From Pilaira anomala (Eukaryota > Mucoromycota > Mucoromycetes > Mucorales > Mucoraceae), in contig JAIXMQ010000012.1 of NCBI GenBank assembly GCA_025716855.1, positions 186,001 to 250,000 on the forward strand: DNA of 64,000 bases. Reading direction: 5' to 3'. The translations under genes were made by a program, and so were the position numbers. The number at the start of each line of letters is the position of its first letter. Position 1 is the first letter of the stretch. The notes beneath the pieces are model-generated. The model did no database searches and was not told the origin of the DNA. It saw nothing but the letters and a program-made list of their open reading frames with translations. Shown in pieces: positions 33,645-45,976 of the stretch.

Positions 33645-35614
33645 TTATGCCATGATAAATCTAAAGAACATGACCCAGCTTGTACAAGCCAATGAAAAGT
33701 AAATAAATCCATACAGATAATTTGCTTTCAATAGAGTTAACCTATTTGGATTATTCAATTTGTTTTCGTCATTGCGACACCCTTTACGCGCAGATCTATC
33801 CAGAATAGAATTGTAAATGGAATAATCAAGTACATAAAGTACGGAACCAGCTATAACTGCGAGACAAGAGACCATGATAAAGAACTCAATCACACCGTCG
33901 TAACCTTTATGAGGGTCTGCATCTTGTAATAATCCGGTTGCAATATCAAAAAGCGCCGCTCCGATATTCGTACTAGATTTAATAAGTCCCATACCAGTAC
34001 CAACAAGAGACAATGGTAAAATAATAGGCACAGACGAAACAAGACCAACAGGACCGAGTGATAAACTAATGCTGAATAAAAGCATTCCAAAAATTGGGGG
34101 CGTCTCTGTAAATTCCAGTAAAAACATGGAAGATAACATGCTGAGGCCACTGCCGATCACTAATTTTGAAGCAACATATTAATAACTTATACATAAAAAT
34201 AAAAAAAATAGTAACCAAAATTCACTTACTTAGCCAAGTACGCTTGCCATGTCGATCTACAAAAACACCTAAAAACGGCATTAAAATTACAGGTAACACT
34301 TGTGCTACACTAGCTGTTGCAGCAGCACGAGCATCGCTGTAGGCGAATCTAAATTTGACATATTCACTAATATATATATATATATATATATATCTGGTTA
34401 ATATAATCACAAAATAAACGTGCAAAAAAAAAAAAAATCAATCGGAATTACCTGTTGATATGTAAGAAACAACCCCATCCACCGCCCAAGAGAAATTCCA
34501 TAGAAGCAATCAACCAAAATGAATGAGGTAAGTACATGAGCTTGGACCAACTAAAAGATTTTTTGCGTTTAATCACTTCAATTTGTCTACGGCATTGACC
34601 CGTAGTCTTTGATATAGTTTTAAGCAATCCAATATAGATAAATGTAATAATCATTGAGAATACACATAATAAGGCAGAAAACTATTTTGGGTTACACATT
34701 TAGTAACACAATAAAAATAAGTTTGACGTAATTTACGTTACCCATAAACCATAGCCATACCAGCCTGTCCAATTAGCGATAGGAACTACAGTTGCTTGCG
34801 CGCAAAACGAAGCCTAAATCTTTATATTAGAATCACAAAAGAAAGAGAGAAATATAATTGGAGTAATTTACCAATCGGCTCACGGTCAACATAAGAGCAA
34901 CAACAGCCGCAAGACTTCTACCTCTAAACCATTGACTAAGAATAGTTTCTTGTACAATAACAACAGTACCACTACCGATACCATACAAGATACGACCAAA
35001 AATCATCATATAAAGGCTTTTGGAGGAGGCAGAGATAGCGACTAAAATATTTCCAGATGTGATTAAAAGTGTTGTGATCAATGCCCCAGGAATTGTGCCA
35101 AATGCATCGATAAAAATACCGCCAATAACAGGAAGTACAGTATTTACAATAGCTACACTCGATTGAATCACACCATATTGTGAGTTTGTAATATCAAATT
35201 CCTAATTGATCTAGGGGAATGAGAAATAGATGACAGTTGTATTATTTATCTTATTTACCTTCTTAATTGTATTCTTCATAGCGCCTAAAGTGTGTGCAGC
35301 AAAATGACTTCCAACTAAGAGAGAATATGTCAGTATGATAAGTTTTTTTTTTTTTTCATAAAAAATCGATTCTTCCTTTTCATACCTGCTAAGAAAATTG
35401 CACACATGAAAGCAATTAATTTATATTCAAATTTTTGTTCTGATAGGTAGCAAAAATCATCGTCGTTAGTTTGTGGTAAACAGGTAGTTATTCTTGTATT
35501 ATTTTTGGAGGAGCAACAACGCTGATCATCGTTTTTGAAAGAACAACAAGCTGTCTTTTGTAACTTGCAAGACACTTTTTTCGTGTCCTTTAATAGAGGT
35601 GTTTGTTCACTCAT
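33645..35614 (-). CDS. MFS transporter, MFSD1-like
   Basis: Seven exons: 35386-35614, 35259-35314, 34872-35201, 34742-34813, 34452-34681, 34230-34348 and 33645-34159, total 516 residues. The start is MSEQTPLLKDT, where EQTPLL is a possible acidic dileucine sorting signal for vacuole/lysosome. Twelve hydrophobic helices are recognisable. The MFS motif A region appears as FGRILYGIGSGTVVIVQETI after helix 4, and FVDRHGKRTW is the second motif A. The pattern resembles MFSD1, a lysosomal dipeptide exporter in animals, though related families fit too. The N-terminal tail has an unusual Cys-rich stretch (CKLQKTACCSF, RCCSS). Confidence 0.7.
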
Positions 35615-36651
35615 TGACTTTTTCTTTTTCTTTTTATGCCCTAAATAATATTTACACAAAAAAAAAGTAATAAGTGGGTTAAAAAAAAAAAAAAGAAAGT
35701 ATTTTATTTTGCGTGAGCAAATAAGGTTATAAAAAAGAAAAAAGAATAGCCGGGGTTAAAATGACGGTAGTTTGTGTCAACTTTGAAGATCTGATTGGAT
35801 CTTCAATGGATATCAGATGTTTTATATAATCAGATTTTCTTATCTCTCTTTACACTCAGCTTTTGTTTTAATTCTTTTAGTTTCTTTAATATGCAACTTA
35901 AAAGCAATTATCCTACTAAGCAATGGTCTAGTTCTTTATTATATACATGTGCAGTAAAAAAAAAAGCTTGTGAAATAGAGAAGAAATAAAGTGCTTGATC
36001 ACTTGAGCGCAGCAGGAAATGGAGTTTTGTAGCTGGCAGGTGAGAGAAGGGTTCCATGATCCATGGATGGATCCTTGTTTGATCAGCAGATCCTCTTTAC
36101 GTAACACACATCAATATTTTCTTGGTTGAGACTCTTCAATGTATAAAATAATGATATAAAATAAGAATAAACAAATCCAATTTTTTTATGAGGTAGAAAA
36201 CCTGTATCACATTAGCGTTTTATAATGAAGACTGTATTGAAATTCTAAGAGAAAAAGACCTTGCCGGATTCTTTTGCGACGTTATGAGTTTTCTTCTTTT
36301 CTAACTAGATAAAATTTTACCTTTTAATAAATTTACAACTTCATTTAGTCTAGTATTATCTGGGAAAGGGGATAAGGTTACGAGCTAACGGTGAAGGGTG
36401 TAGATAGACGTGGGGTTTTTTGGGTTGAGTTTGATCATGATCGTGCTACAATAAAACAAAATGGCTTTCAGCTCGAGATATGGTTTGTTTTAGCAAGTGA
36501 AATCATGTAATGCAAGAGAAAATCCAAAATTATGCGACGATCATTAATTCATTTTCAGTGTTTTAAACATGTATACATATATATATATTTTAATTTTTAC
36601 AAAACAAAAAAGGATCAGATAAAAAAAAAAATAGATAAAAATGAATTATTT
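35615..36651. other. Intergenic, no gene seen
   Basis: About 1 kb spacer holding the transporter promoter and the kinase 3' UTR. At about 36050-36080 there are nested palindromes around ATCCATGGAT and GGATCC. No coding frame is convincing. Confidence 0.5.
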
Positions 36652-38445
36652 TTATCCCATCATCTTGCGATATCTATATTGATCTTCAAGCATAGAAAGG
36701 AAAACATTATAACGACGAGAATTAATATCTTTCAGTTCTTCATCTTTAGTAGGATTCACGACCGAATTTGATGCACGTCCAAATTTAACCATGATTTCCC
36801 AAAGTTCGGAAGAGATACCCGAGGCCTTCATACCTAACATCGCTGCTCCTATAACAACTGCAGCATCAGTTGATTCTGGCATAATAATTCTACAATGCGT
36901 TACATCTGCCAGTATCTGAACAAATAAAGGACTTTTACAAAGTCCACCCGACATACATAATGTATCAATTACATATTTTTGCTTATTCAACGCTTCGATA
37001 ATTTGTCGGGTCTGACACGCGATCGCTTGTAATGTTGCCAGGTAACGCAAAGCTAAGTCATCTATACTCTTATCTAATGATAATCCCACGATCGAACCTC
37101 GTAGAGTAGGATCGGCTAACGGAGATCTGTTACCATGGAAATCAGGATAAATATGCAAGTATTTTGTCAGCGCTTGCACATGTTTCAAGCCCTGTCTCTC
37201 TTGAAGTACAACTAAATGGTTTGCCAAATATGCATAAATACTCTGTCCAGTCTCATTTGATTTCTCTTTTGCTTCTTCTATAGCTGGATGTGTATTCACG
37301 ATAAAATCAATCAGTTGACCTGTAGATGACTGACCCCCCTCGGCGCAGAACATATCTTCGATCAACACTGATTGATAGGGTCCCCAAACACCTTGTACAA
37401 ACAAAGGGGAAGGTGCCATAGTAATATGACAACTAGATGTACCACAAATAATTGCTAATCGACTCGGTCCATTGGTCTTTAAACTTTGGGTCAATGAATT
37501 CAGCATATCCGTTCGTTCATCCTCAAACGGTGTAGCACCCAAGGTAGCAACTGCTCCAGCGTATGCATCAATAATAGCTGCACCTACCGGCGTACCAGAG
37601 AAAAGACCTAACTCTTTAGCTGCTTCTTCAGTTAACCCAGATCCTACAGGTTTACCTGGTCCCAGAACTGAGCTTGGATCATTTCCACCTAACCTAGCAA
37701 ATCCTTCTTCTATCAAGCAGCCTAATCCAATCTTTTCAAAGAACCTAGGCATCCATCCACTTTCCTTATGCTGAGGCAAATAAGAAAACTTGCAAGTCAA
37801 AGAACAAGTAGACCGTGCTGTTGACCCTGTTGCCTTGTACGTTAAAAAATCAGGTAAATCCATCAGCTGCCCAATAGAATCCCATTTCTCTTTTGGTAAA
37901 TTTTCTTTCAGCCACAGGGTTTTAGGGATTTCCATTTCAGGACTGATCTTTTCACCAACATACCGAAGGACTTCATGTTTCGTGGCATTGATACGGTCTG
38001 CTTGCTCAATCGCACGATGATCTGCCCATAAGATTATATTAAGGTCATTGTTTGTAAAGTTGGATGAAGCATCAACAGACTGTGGGAGCCCATGCTTGTC
38101 TAATACCACTAAAGAACAAGTTGCGTCAAATCCAATACCCTTGATATTTTCAGGACTTAAGCCAGATACTTGCATGATATTACGTACACATTTTGAGATA
38201 TTTATCCATATGTTATCCGTTGACTGTTCGTAAATATCATGTTGTGGATTGTGTGTTATAATAGGTTGAACGTCTAAACTGACTAATTTACCGTCGATAT
38301 CAATGATTGCCGCGCGAACGGAGCTATTAAAAGAATAATAAATTAATAAAAAAAAGCTTTGGTGTGTGTTGTTTTGTCTATCTTTTCTCTCTTAAACTTA
38401 CCCAGTTCCAACGTCAATACCAATAAAGTAGCTTTCTTTCGACAT
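36652..38445 (-). CDS. FGGY-family carbohydrate kinase (ribulokinase/D-ribulose kinase type)
   Basis: Two exons: 38402-38445 and 36652-38323, total 571 residues. N-terminal ATPase motif FIGIDVGTGSVRAAI spans the splice. GIGFDATCSLVVLD and LWADHRAIEQADRIN (sugar contacts), AIICGTSSCHI and CMSGGLCKSPLFVQILADV (adenosine site) are the FGGY signatures, with PESTDAAVVIGAAMLG near the C-terminus. The family phosphorylates free pentuloses (D-ribulose, L-ribulose, xylulose) at the expense of ATP. Closest in feel to fungal and animal FGGY-domain D-ribulokinases. It lies between two transporters on the same strand, but independent spacing argues against a shared transcript. Confidence 0.9.
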
Positions 38446-39036
38446 TCAGACTGAAATGATGAGAAGAAAAAAAAAATAAAAAAAATAAACTATTTGAAAT
38501 GCTTTGCAATTGAACATCCGTTTGTTACACTGCTGCCTTTTTTCGAGAAAAAATAAACACATCACCTCTCCCTTAAAATATTTCTCATTCAACTATACCC
38601 TTTCTTAATTGTATTTCTTGTTGTCCAGTTAATAGGATATAACAGAAATAAATGATTAAACATGATTCAAGTGACTCACTTCTGTTTTTGTTTGCTAAAT
38701 GGAAAAAAAAACTAGCATCGGATTTGTGTAATTGCAACCGAAAGCAGGGCACATTTATGCTTAATTTAAAAGAAATACTTCAAGTTTGACATGAAGACGT
38801 CAGAGTTAAAGCTTATAGAATGTTTTAATAAAGACGATGAATACTAAAACAAGACTTGCACCAGAAATATATAAAGTTTTATTTGTTTTTTTCCCTTTCT
38901 ACAGTTTCTAACAGAGCAAAAAAAAAAAGAAAAAAAAAATGAGAACGTTTGTTAAACAAGTTGAATTTATGATAATAATGATATAAATATATATATATAC
39001 AAATGCGAAGGAGAAATAGAAGTATAGTAAGTCAAA
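38446..39036. other. Intergenic, no gene seen
   Basis: 591 bp AT-rich spacer with the kinase promoter and the UNC93-like 3' UTR. No gene or fold was recognised. Confidence 0.5.
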
Positions 39037-40473
39037 TCAATAAATGCATTTTTCATCGTTCTGAGAAAGGTTATTACTGCTTTGAGAAAGATTTTCATCA
39101 GATATTTCATCAGATTTATACATGACATCCTCAACAATGTTAGTTTCCGTAACCTTATTCGCTACCAAGAAAATCAGAGGAAAAGAAACAAATACCAGTA
39201 TCCAACATATCAAACATTCCCATCGAAGCAAGAGGGGAGAAGCATCAATTCCAAAAGCAGTTGCAGCACCAGCAGATTGAACTGCTTTATAGAAACCTGC
39301 ATAACGAGCTAAGAGTGCTGGGTCATTTGACATAGCCCCCATTAACCAATAAAGATAAGTTTGGTAAATCGCGTCCGAGAACCCATACATAATAAACAAC
39401 ACAAAAGGTCCACCAAAACGTGGATGATCCCAATGAATCGGGTCATTATAATCCGCTTCGAACGTCATTTGAAATGCAATTCCACCTGCCCAAACTGCAT
39501 TCAAGAGAACAAACAAAATACCTAAAGCAATCAAACCTCGCGAACGTCGACTAAATCTTTTACAATCCAATAAATATCCAATCATAATAGCTCCAACTAC
39601 TTGCAAAGCCCAGTACAGAAGATCATTTAGCGCTCTAGTGGAAGGATCAAAATAAATCGAGTTCACTCTAAACTGATATGCATAAAACCAATTCGAAGCT
39701 AAAAATGCAGGAATTAAAGCAAGCATACGCCATTCCTTCCAAACAAATAATGCACCTTTCAATTCCTGAGTCCAATGTGCCGATTTAGCAATTGCAATCG
39801 ATAAACCGTCTTTTCGAACAACATTTGAAGGATTAGCCAAAGTCATGGAAAATAATACACCAACACACATCACAATCACAAACGCAGTGTAAGTTCCTGT
39901 CGAAACACCTCCTGATGTATTCTTTAAATTTAAAACTAACGCTATCAAAGATCCAAAGATACCTCCACAATTAAACAATGCCCAAAATATTGCTACAAAT
40001 TTTCCTTTATCTTTTTCTTCTGGATAAGACATCATAATCGCACCTTGTGCGCTCCAAAATAAAGATGCTAAACAACCTAATATAGCTCCTGCTGCTACAA
40101 CAAATTCCGATATTTGCTTACGATCGTATACCCACATAGCAGTAGAATAAATAACATACCCAATCGAACCAAGCTAATATATTTACAACGTTAAAAATAA
40201 AAATAAAGTAAATTCATTGATACATACAGTTAAAGTATGTTTGACCCCTATGGTATTTGTAACGGATCCTGAAAAGAAACCAACAATAGCAAAACAGCCA
40301 TAAAGTGCTCCATTCGCTGCATCAATTAATACAATATTACTGCTTATTGATCCGCCTGCTCCGAGACCTGCTAATGCATTAAACATACCAGGACAGCACA
40401 AACATACGATACCAAGAAACACTACTTGTACTATAGGTGAATTGTATTCTCTAATATACGTATTTAAAAACAT
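39037..40473 (-). CDS. UNC93-like (DUF895) MFS membrane protein
   Basis: Two exons: 40228-40473 and 39037-40173, total 460 residues. The order PIVQVVFLGIVCLCCPGMFNAL followed by AANGALYGCFAIVGFFSGSV, then LFWSAQGAIMMSYPEEKDKG with FNCGGIFGSLIAL, is diagnostic of UNC93-like proteins. FFSGSVTNTIG corresponds to the motif-A region. It has about 11-12 hydrophobic helices with an acidic/Ser-rich cytosolic tail. Substrate is unknown; relatives act as channel regulators or putative ion/solute transporters. Confidence 0.85.
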
Positions 40474-41619
40474 GAAAAGGTAAAAAAAAAAAAAAAAAAA
40501 AAAAAGGAAATTTATTTTAATTTCTTAAAAAAATAAATTAGACGGTTTATACTGGAACGCAATCAGTTCCTTACTGTATCTATAATTGACCAGATTTAAT
40601 AAGCCGAATATATCTTGATGAAAAGTACCAAAGACGAATACAATGCTGACGTATTAGTCAAGCTTGAAGATTTGAGCCTTTGCATATCTTGGAAACTTCT
40701 TCTGGCAAATACTGATTAAAAGAAGATGACCCACGATTTGGATATGATCACGTCAAATGAGCTTTTGTGACGCTATCAAAATGTTAAGAACGATCATAAA
40801 AAAATTCAGATAGGGAATCATTGAAACGCTACAAAAGTTGAAAGTATATTTTATTCACGCCAAGGGAGGGTAAACAATATCTTTGAAAGTTAATATTTAA
40901 TCAGTTTATTAATTCTATGCAAATTTTTCTAGAAAAAAAAAAACATCTCTGGTCGTTAGAAATTCCTTCCCAAGACGTGCAAATTTTTCAGCGTATTGCT
41001 GAGTAACAGAGGTCCCTTTAAAGCCCAATGAATCATGTAAAATCCTTGATTTCGGAAACTTTTTTTTGAAAGCTCAAAGTAAGAAATAGTATTATCACAT
41101 AATTATTTAAATACTAGACATATCTTTTTTCCGCTTCAATGGTGGAAATTATCACTCAAATGGAGGAAGAGCATGATAACTACTATGTATTCCACATATT
41201 TGAATGGTTTAACAGAGATGATGCCCGATTTATCACATTGGATTGAACGAGAAATCAAAAAGGACCACGGCTCGCTCTTAAATATGATTTATTCGAGCGA
41301 ATCATTTTAGAAAATAAGAATAGACTTGGTATTTATTGATGTGTGGGAGAGGGGGGTTGGGGTTCAAAAAAGGGGGGTTTTTTTTTAAACAGCCTCAAAA
41401 ATGGAATGTAGAAAAGTTTATTTAGTCATAAAAAAAAAAAGGAACTCTTTGAACTATTTTTAAAACCAAAAGAGGGGGAGAGGGGATAACTTTGCGCATC
41501 ATGTCTCCATAAACCCAATCAATAGTTTAATCCACCATTGGAAACAACAAAGATAAATTCTGTTTCACTCTGCGGAAATTCATACATATATATATATATA
41601 TACAATAGTAGAATTTTAT
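40474..41619. other. Intergenic with coding-like relics
   Basis: Between the UNC93-like start and the bZIP 3' end. It is mostly without open frames, but the plus strand holds broken protein-like stretches from 40619 to 41343 (see the pseudogene entry), then a G-rich stretch at about 41345-41385. Confidence 0.5.
40619..41343 (+). pseudogene. Possible decayed gene (broken protein-like frames)
   Basis: Three stretches read like protein but are interrupted. From the ATG at 40619 a frame reads MKSTKDEYNADVLVKLEDL and so on, stops at TAA, and stays protein-like for about 20 codons to a TGA. Near 40958 a frame reads SLEIPSQDVQIFQRIAE then TAA. From the ATG at 41139 a frame reads MVEIITQMEEEHDNYYVFHI to a TGA at 41244, then continues in the same frame with TRNQKGPRLALKYDLFERII and ends at 41341. 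No family was recognised. It could be an old relic or chance. Confidence 0.3.
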
Positions 41620-43855
41620 TCAAAATAAACTACCTTGATCCATTTTACTCATAATTTGATGTAGATCACTTTCTTCCAACACAGGTCCACTATCAGAACA
41701 TTTTGCTAATTCTTTTACTGCCTGACAAAGTTGATCTGTGGTAAAGTGATTAACCTTTTCATGTCGATTTAACAAAAACCAAATCTCTGGACAAGTTAAT
41801 AATCTCTTTTGTTCTGTATTTAATGAACTAGCAGGCGATGAGACGTGAGGTGATAAAGGTTCTTCTTCTTTATCCGTTCTTTCTTCTGCATTCTCTTGCT
41901 TTTCATTTTCTTCATTCACTACCTCATCTACTACGCTACTTTGATCTCGGGAGAGTGACATATGTCGGCCTGTCACAATTGGAACAGGATAGTTACTAAT
42001 AGTTAAATTTAGTTTGCCCATTCGATCAAATAAAGGTTCTGAAAGTAAGCGGTCAAATGCATCATTGCAAACTTCATTATATAGTTTTTCACAAAACACT
42101 TGTCCTTCTGTATCAATATGACAATCAAACAAATCAGATTCTAGTTGTTGCATTCGCTTACGTTGAATTTGTGTATTGATAGACGAACTTGTATTGTCAC
42201 TGATAATACTACTTGTATCGTCAGCATTCAAAACACCGTTTGGTGTCATTTCCTTGACTGAACCAGGACTACTGATACTACACGTTTTCTGAGTAGGTGA
42301 AGAAGAGATGACACATGAATCACTATTTTTTAAAGTAATTGTTTCTGGTCTTCTTTTACCACTCGGGGGATATAATTGGACCAGTTCAATTGGTTCAGAT
42401 CTTGTATGCTTTGAAGATGATACTGAGCCACCACTAGGTCTTAGTGAAGCTGGTGTACTAATTGAAAACGTATATTCTAAAGGCTGATTGTTGAGTGACG
42501 GAGAAGTTGTATTGGCTTTCTTTGACGAGACTTTCTTTGATATGGGTAAAGGAATTTTATGATTATTTTTAGGTGATTGAGGAAGTAAATTATTACTAGT
42601 CATGTTTGTTGTAACAACAGGCGACATGGGGTATTGTTGAATTGGACTAGAAGCCAACATCATTATATGATTCACAGTAGGTGAGTTTTGAAGGATAGAT
42701 GAATTGGGTATTGCAGGAGAAGATAAATAAGCGGGTAAAAGGAGAGACTGTTGTTGTTGTTGTTGTTGTGGTGGTGGTGGTGGTGGCAAGAGTGGCGCAA
42801 TTGTTGGGTAATGTGAGCCGCCATTTTGACGCGGTTGAGGGGATGGTTGAGGTTGTTGAGGTGATAATGAAACTTGATGTTGATAGGGTTGTAATGGAAT
42901 ACCTTTTAAAGCATAATTCTCCGCTTCTAATCTGTAAATGATTGATCTCAATTGTTGATTTTCTCGAACCAACTGAGTTGTGGCAATCAAATTAGTATCT
43001 TGAACTTGCTTCAATTTAACTTCCAATTCTTTAACATAGCGTTCTTTTCTCTCTCGAAAGGCTCTTTGAGCAGCGCGATTTTGAGCTTTGCGTTTCACTT
43101 TTGGATCTTGATCAGACTATCATATATATATATAAGAATTAGACTTCAATTCGTTTATATTAATACATTTAATACACTTACATCAGACAAAGCTTCTTCA
43201 TCAGGCATAGGCTTTCTACCAGGTTTTTTATTAACAAAACTATCAGCTTCATCACTTTCTATTATAAAAGAAACGAAAAAAAAAAAAGTTAAAAAAAGAA
43301 CAATTTTGAAACACGGATCATTGCTGTTTTAAAAATGTATTTATATATCTATTTGATAAATCGTACCTTGGCTATCATCTTCATCCTCATGAGATAGATT
43401 TAAAATTGTATACTCTTCTTCCTGCAAAGTAACATAAGTTTCACCAGCATTATCCTCTATTTTTTTTTTTTGAAAAGAAAATAAATAAATAAAAATTTAA
43501 AATAAAACAAATGGTCTAACTTACTGGCGGCTTTTACAATGTTTCCTGTCAACTCTTTTTTTTCAGCAACAGTAAAAGACTCATCCCATTTACGTTTATC
43601 ATGAAAAAACGGGTTATTTTTTAAGCTCAAGATGGCATTTGTTGTTGCATTTGTATCAAGATTTTTATTAACGGAAGATGTCAATTGAATACTACTAGTC
43701 AACTGTATTGGGGATGTTTCCTCTAAGGCATTATTATCATTTGATTTGATCTCAGCAGAAGCTTGAGGTAATGGGGACACATTAGCAGTGTCATCTTTAC
43801 TATTATCAGAGTTGGTGTCGTGGTATATTGTGATGGCATCTTGTGATTTTTTCAT
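41620..43855 (-). CDS. Yap1/Pap1-type bZIP oxidative-stress transcription factor
   Basis: Four exons: 43525-43855, 43367-43456, 43182-43258 and 41620-43116, total 664 residues. The basic region KRKAQNRAAQRAFRERKERY is the AP-1/Yap1 form, followed by a leucine zipper (VKELEVKLKQVQDTN...). A C-terminal Cys-rich domain (CPEIWFLLNRHEKVNHF..LCQAVKELAKC) matches the Yap1/Pap1 c-CRD, which contains the exportin-binding signal. Upstream cysteines in DLFDCHIDTEGQVFCEKLYN and EVC could form the n-CRD. In the family, oxidation forms CRD disulfides, blocks nuclear export and activates antioxidant genes. The middle is Gln/Pro/Ser-rich. The start is the first ATG in the spliced frame. Confidence 0.88.
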
Positions 43856-44408
43856 GACGTTAGTATTAAACAGGTCTTTTGTGATACGAAAATGTGGGGA
43901 AAAAAAAAAAAAAAATAATTGGTAGGCAAAAGTAAAAAGAAAAAAAGCGAAAAGAAAAGAAGAAAGTGAAAGAGAGAATGAAGAAAGTGAAAGAAAAAAA
44001 AAAAAAAAAAAAAAAAAAAGATATAGATTACGCGGGACCAGTTTTAAAAAAACCGTCATGTGTAATACTTTACATTCAACTCATACATCCTCAATCATGT
44101 AAATGAAATCAAAGCCCTTTTTGCTGGTCTGAGGTTAGCGAAAGCTGTGTTTTCTTGAATATAAATAATTTAAAATTTGGGTTCGTTTATAGTTTAATTT
44201 ACTATAACTTGTCCCTCTCTTTTTTTTTTCAAGAAAAAAAAGACCGTCATATAACTTTTTAATGACATTTTCTGTACAGTTTTTTTTTTTGTCTTTCTAC
44301 ATGTCCTTAGCATAAATGTCCCTTTTTTTTTTTTTACTGACACTATTTAACAAATATGGGCCGAAAAATCAACTTCCTATCCTCACCCCCCCCCCCCTTT
44401 AACTTACA

Positions 44409-44902
44409 CTAAATATTTTGTTTTTTTGAATTACCTATTACAGATGGGTCGGATGCCCAATTCATTTGTAAGATGGGGAATATTTGTGCCTTGTGGTCTT
44501 TCCTGATTAGGGCCTGGGTATATAGTTCATCAGTGTATTCATTGATGCCATTGGAGAGTCCATTAAAAACAAAAAATAATGTAGGAGATGTGTTACAAGG
44601 ATATTACGGCAGGGAATTAACTATTTTGATATGAAAGAATTAAAAAACAGCAAAAAAAAAAAGGTTTTTTTTTTCTTTAACTACTGCCTCCCCCTCCCGC
44701 GGGTGTACATACTCCCCTATTTTCTCATTGATCTCTGCATGTAATAGTAAAAAAGATGCAATGATCTGGCGAACCCCAATTTCTGGATCGATTATCTAAT
44801 ATACTCTTATAAAAATAAAATTTATACCTGAGAGACCCTTATCACTATTTTAAATTTAACATTCTTGTTATCATAGTAACACCATCCTTCAGATAGGAGA
44901 GT
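44409..44902 (-). pseudogene. Coding-like relic or unannotated small spliced gene
   Basis: Minus-strand stretches read like conserved protein. 44828-44902 gives TLLSEGWCYYDNKNVKFKI then VIRVSQ. 44685-44795 gives IIDPEIGVRQIIASFLLLHA then EINEKIGEYVHPREGEA. Both have GT/AG-like edges and phase 0, but the intron between them would be only 32 nt. Further on, 44409-44565 reads NGLSNGINEYTDELYTQALI then RKDHKAQIFPILQMNWASD, in a frame reached from the previous exon only by a one-base shift in a T-run. No family was recognised. It could be a decayed gene or a real gene broken by a homopolymer error. Confidence 0.35.
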
Positions 44903-45561
44903 CTACTAGATACGAAAAAAAAAAAGTCAAATGAATAAGACTAACACAAAGTGATGTAAATGTTTTGTTTATAAAGGAAAAAAAAATAAAGGTTTGTACT
45001 CAATTATACATGATGTGTAATGTTCTTTGTACTATTTACCGTGCGAACATGAATCAAGCCTTGTGACTAAAGAACAAAATAGTACTTGCTTTAATGCGTG
45101 GTCAAATAGATTTCATTTAAAGTTTAGCCGCGCGCGCGCGCTCTATCAGTGTTAGTTACTTTCTCCTCCATATGTACATACATACACAAACACCAAGACA
45201 CATAATCCCCTTTTTTTTTTCTGTGGTATACACTACTAAGCTAATTTTAGAAATGGTAATTTGTCGAGTGTTGAGCAATCATTGATATATATTTTTTTTT
45301 AATATTATTGCTCTTTTTAATGTATGTAGTACTCATTCTAGATAAACTTTTGATTCAAAAAAAAAAAATGATGATTTTTAACTGTCCAATAAAACGAAAA
45401 GAGGTTCGGAGTTGGCGTTTGAAAAAAAAAACACAAAATCTCGTTTAGATTAGAGCTTAAAAATAAGCAGTTGCGTTATCTAATCACCATTGTTATCATT
45501 GATAAAGAACGAAGTCAGTACAACCTTAAAGGTATTCATTTTATAAATATTTAAAGTTATA

Positions 45562-45976
45562 ATGCATCGACGACGATCTCCAAAAAAAAAAAAAAAAATA
45601 AGGCAGTCATTTCAGAAAGCTCTGATTTTGAGCTTGGTGTCGTACCAAAAAAAAAGTTGTCTGTCCAACACCAAGTTTCAAAGGAAGAAAAAGCTGTTTT
45701 TACCTTTGTACTGGCTGTTAGTAGTCTCAGTTGATTGGGTAGGGGTATGAGAAACCACGGAAGAGGAAGTAACTACGGAAGGTCAGGGACAGTCTTCTGC
45801 GGTGTGTTCTATCGAATACACTAATTTCAGTCAGAAGCTTATTATTGAATGAGACTACAAACACTCACTAACTATCATCAATGTATTTTATGCACAGAAA
45901 AAGGATTTAGCTCTCTTGTATACGGTTTCATCTACAAGGTAATGCAGCAATGGGCTCGCGCCAGGAACATAAACTA
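45562..45976 (+). pseudogene. Coding-like relic with shifting frames
   Basis: ATG at 45562 (MHRRRSPKKK) runs into a 17-nt A-run. One base shift after it opens AVISESSDFELGVVPKKKLS and on to SKEEKAVFTFVLAVSSLS. Then ETTEEEVTTEGQGQSSAVCS follows a TGA in another frame. Finally an ATG at 45849 opens MRLQTLTNYHQCILCTEKGF and continues SSLVYGFIYKVMQQWARARN to a TAG. The composition is protein-like throughout. I read it as a decayed gene. No homology is recognised. Confidence 0.3.

Noticed and set aside
33645..40473. Transporter-kinase-transporter set as a sugar-utilisation cluster
   Set aside because: MFSD1-like and UNC93-like proteins are not sugar permeases by family, and gene spacing is ordinary; same strand alone is weak evidence.
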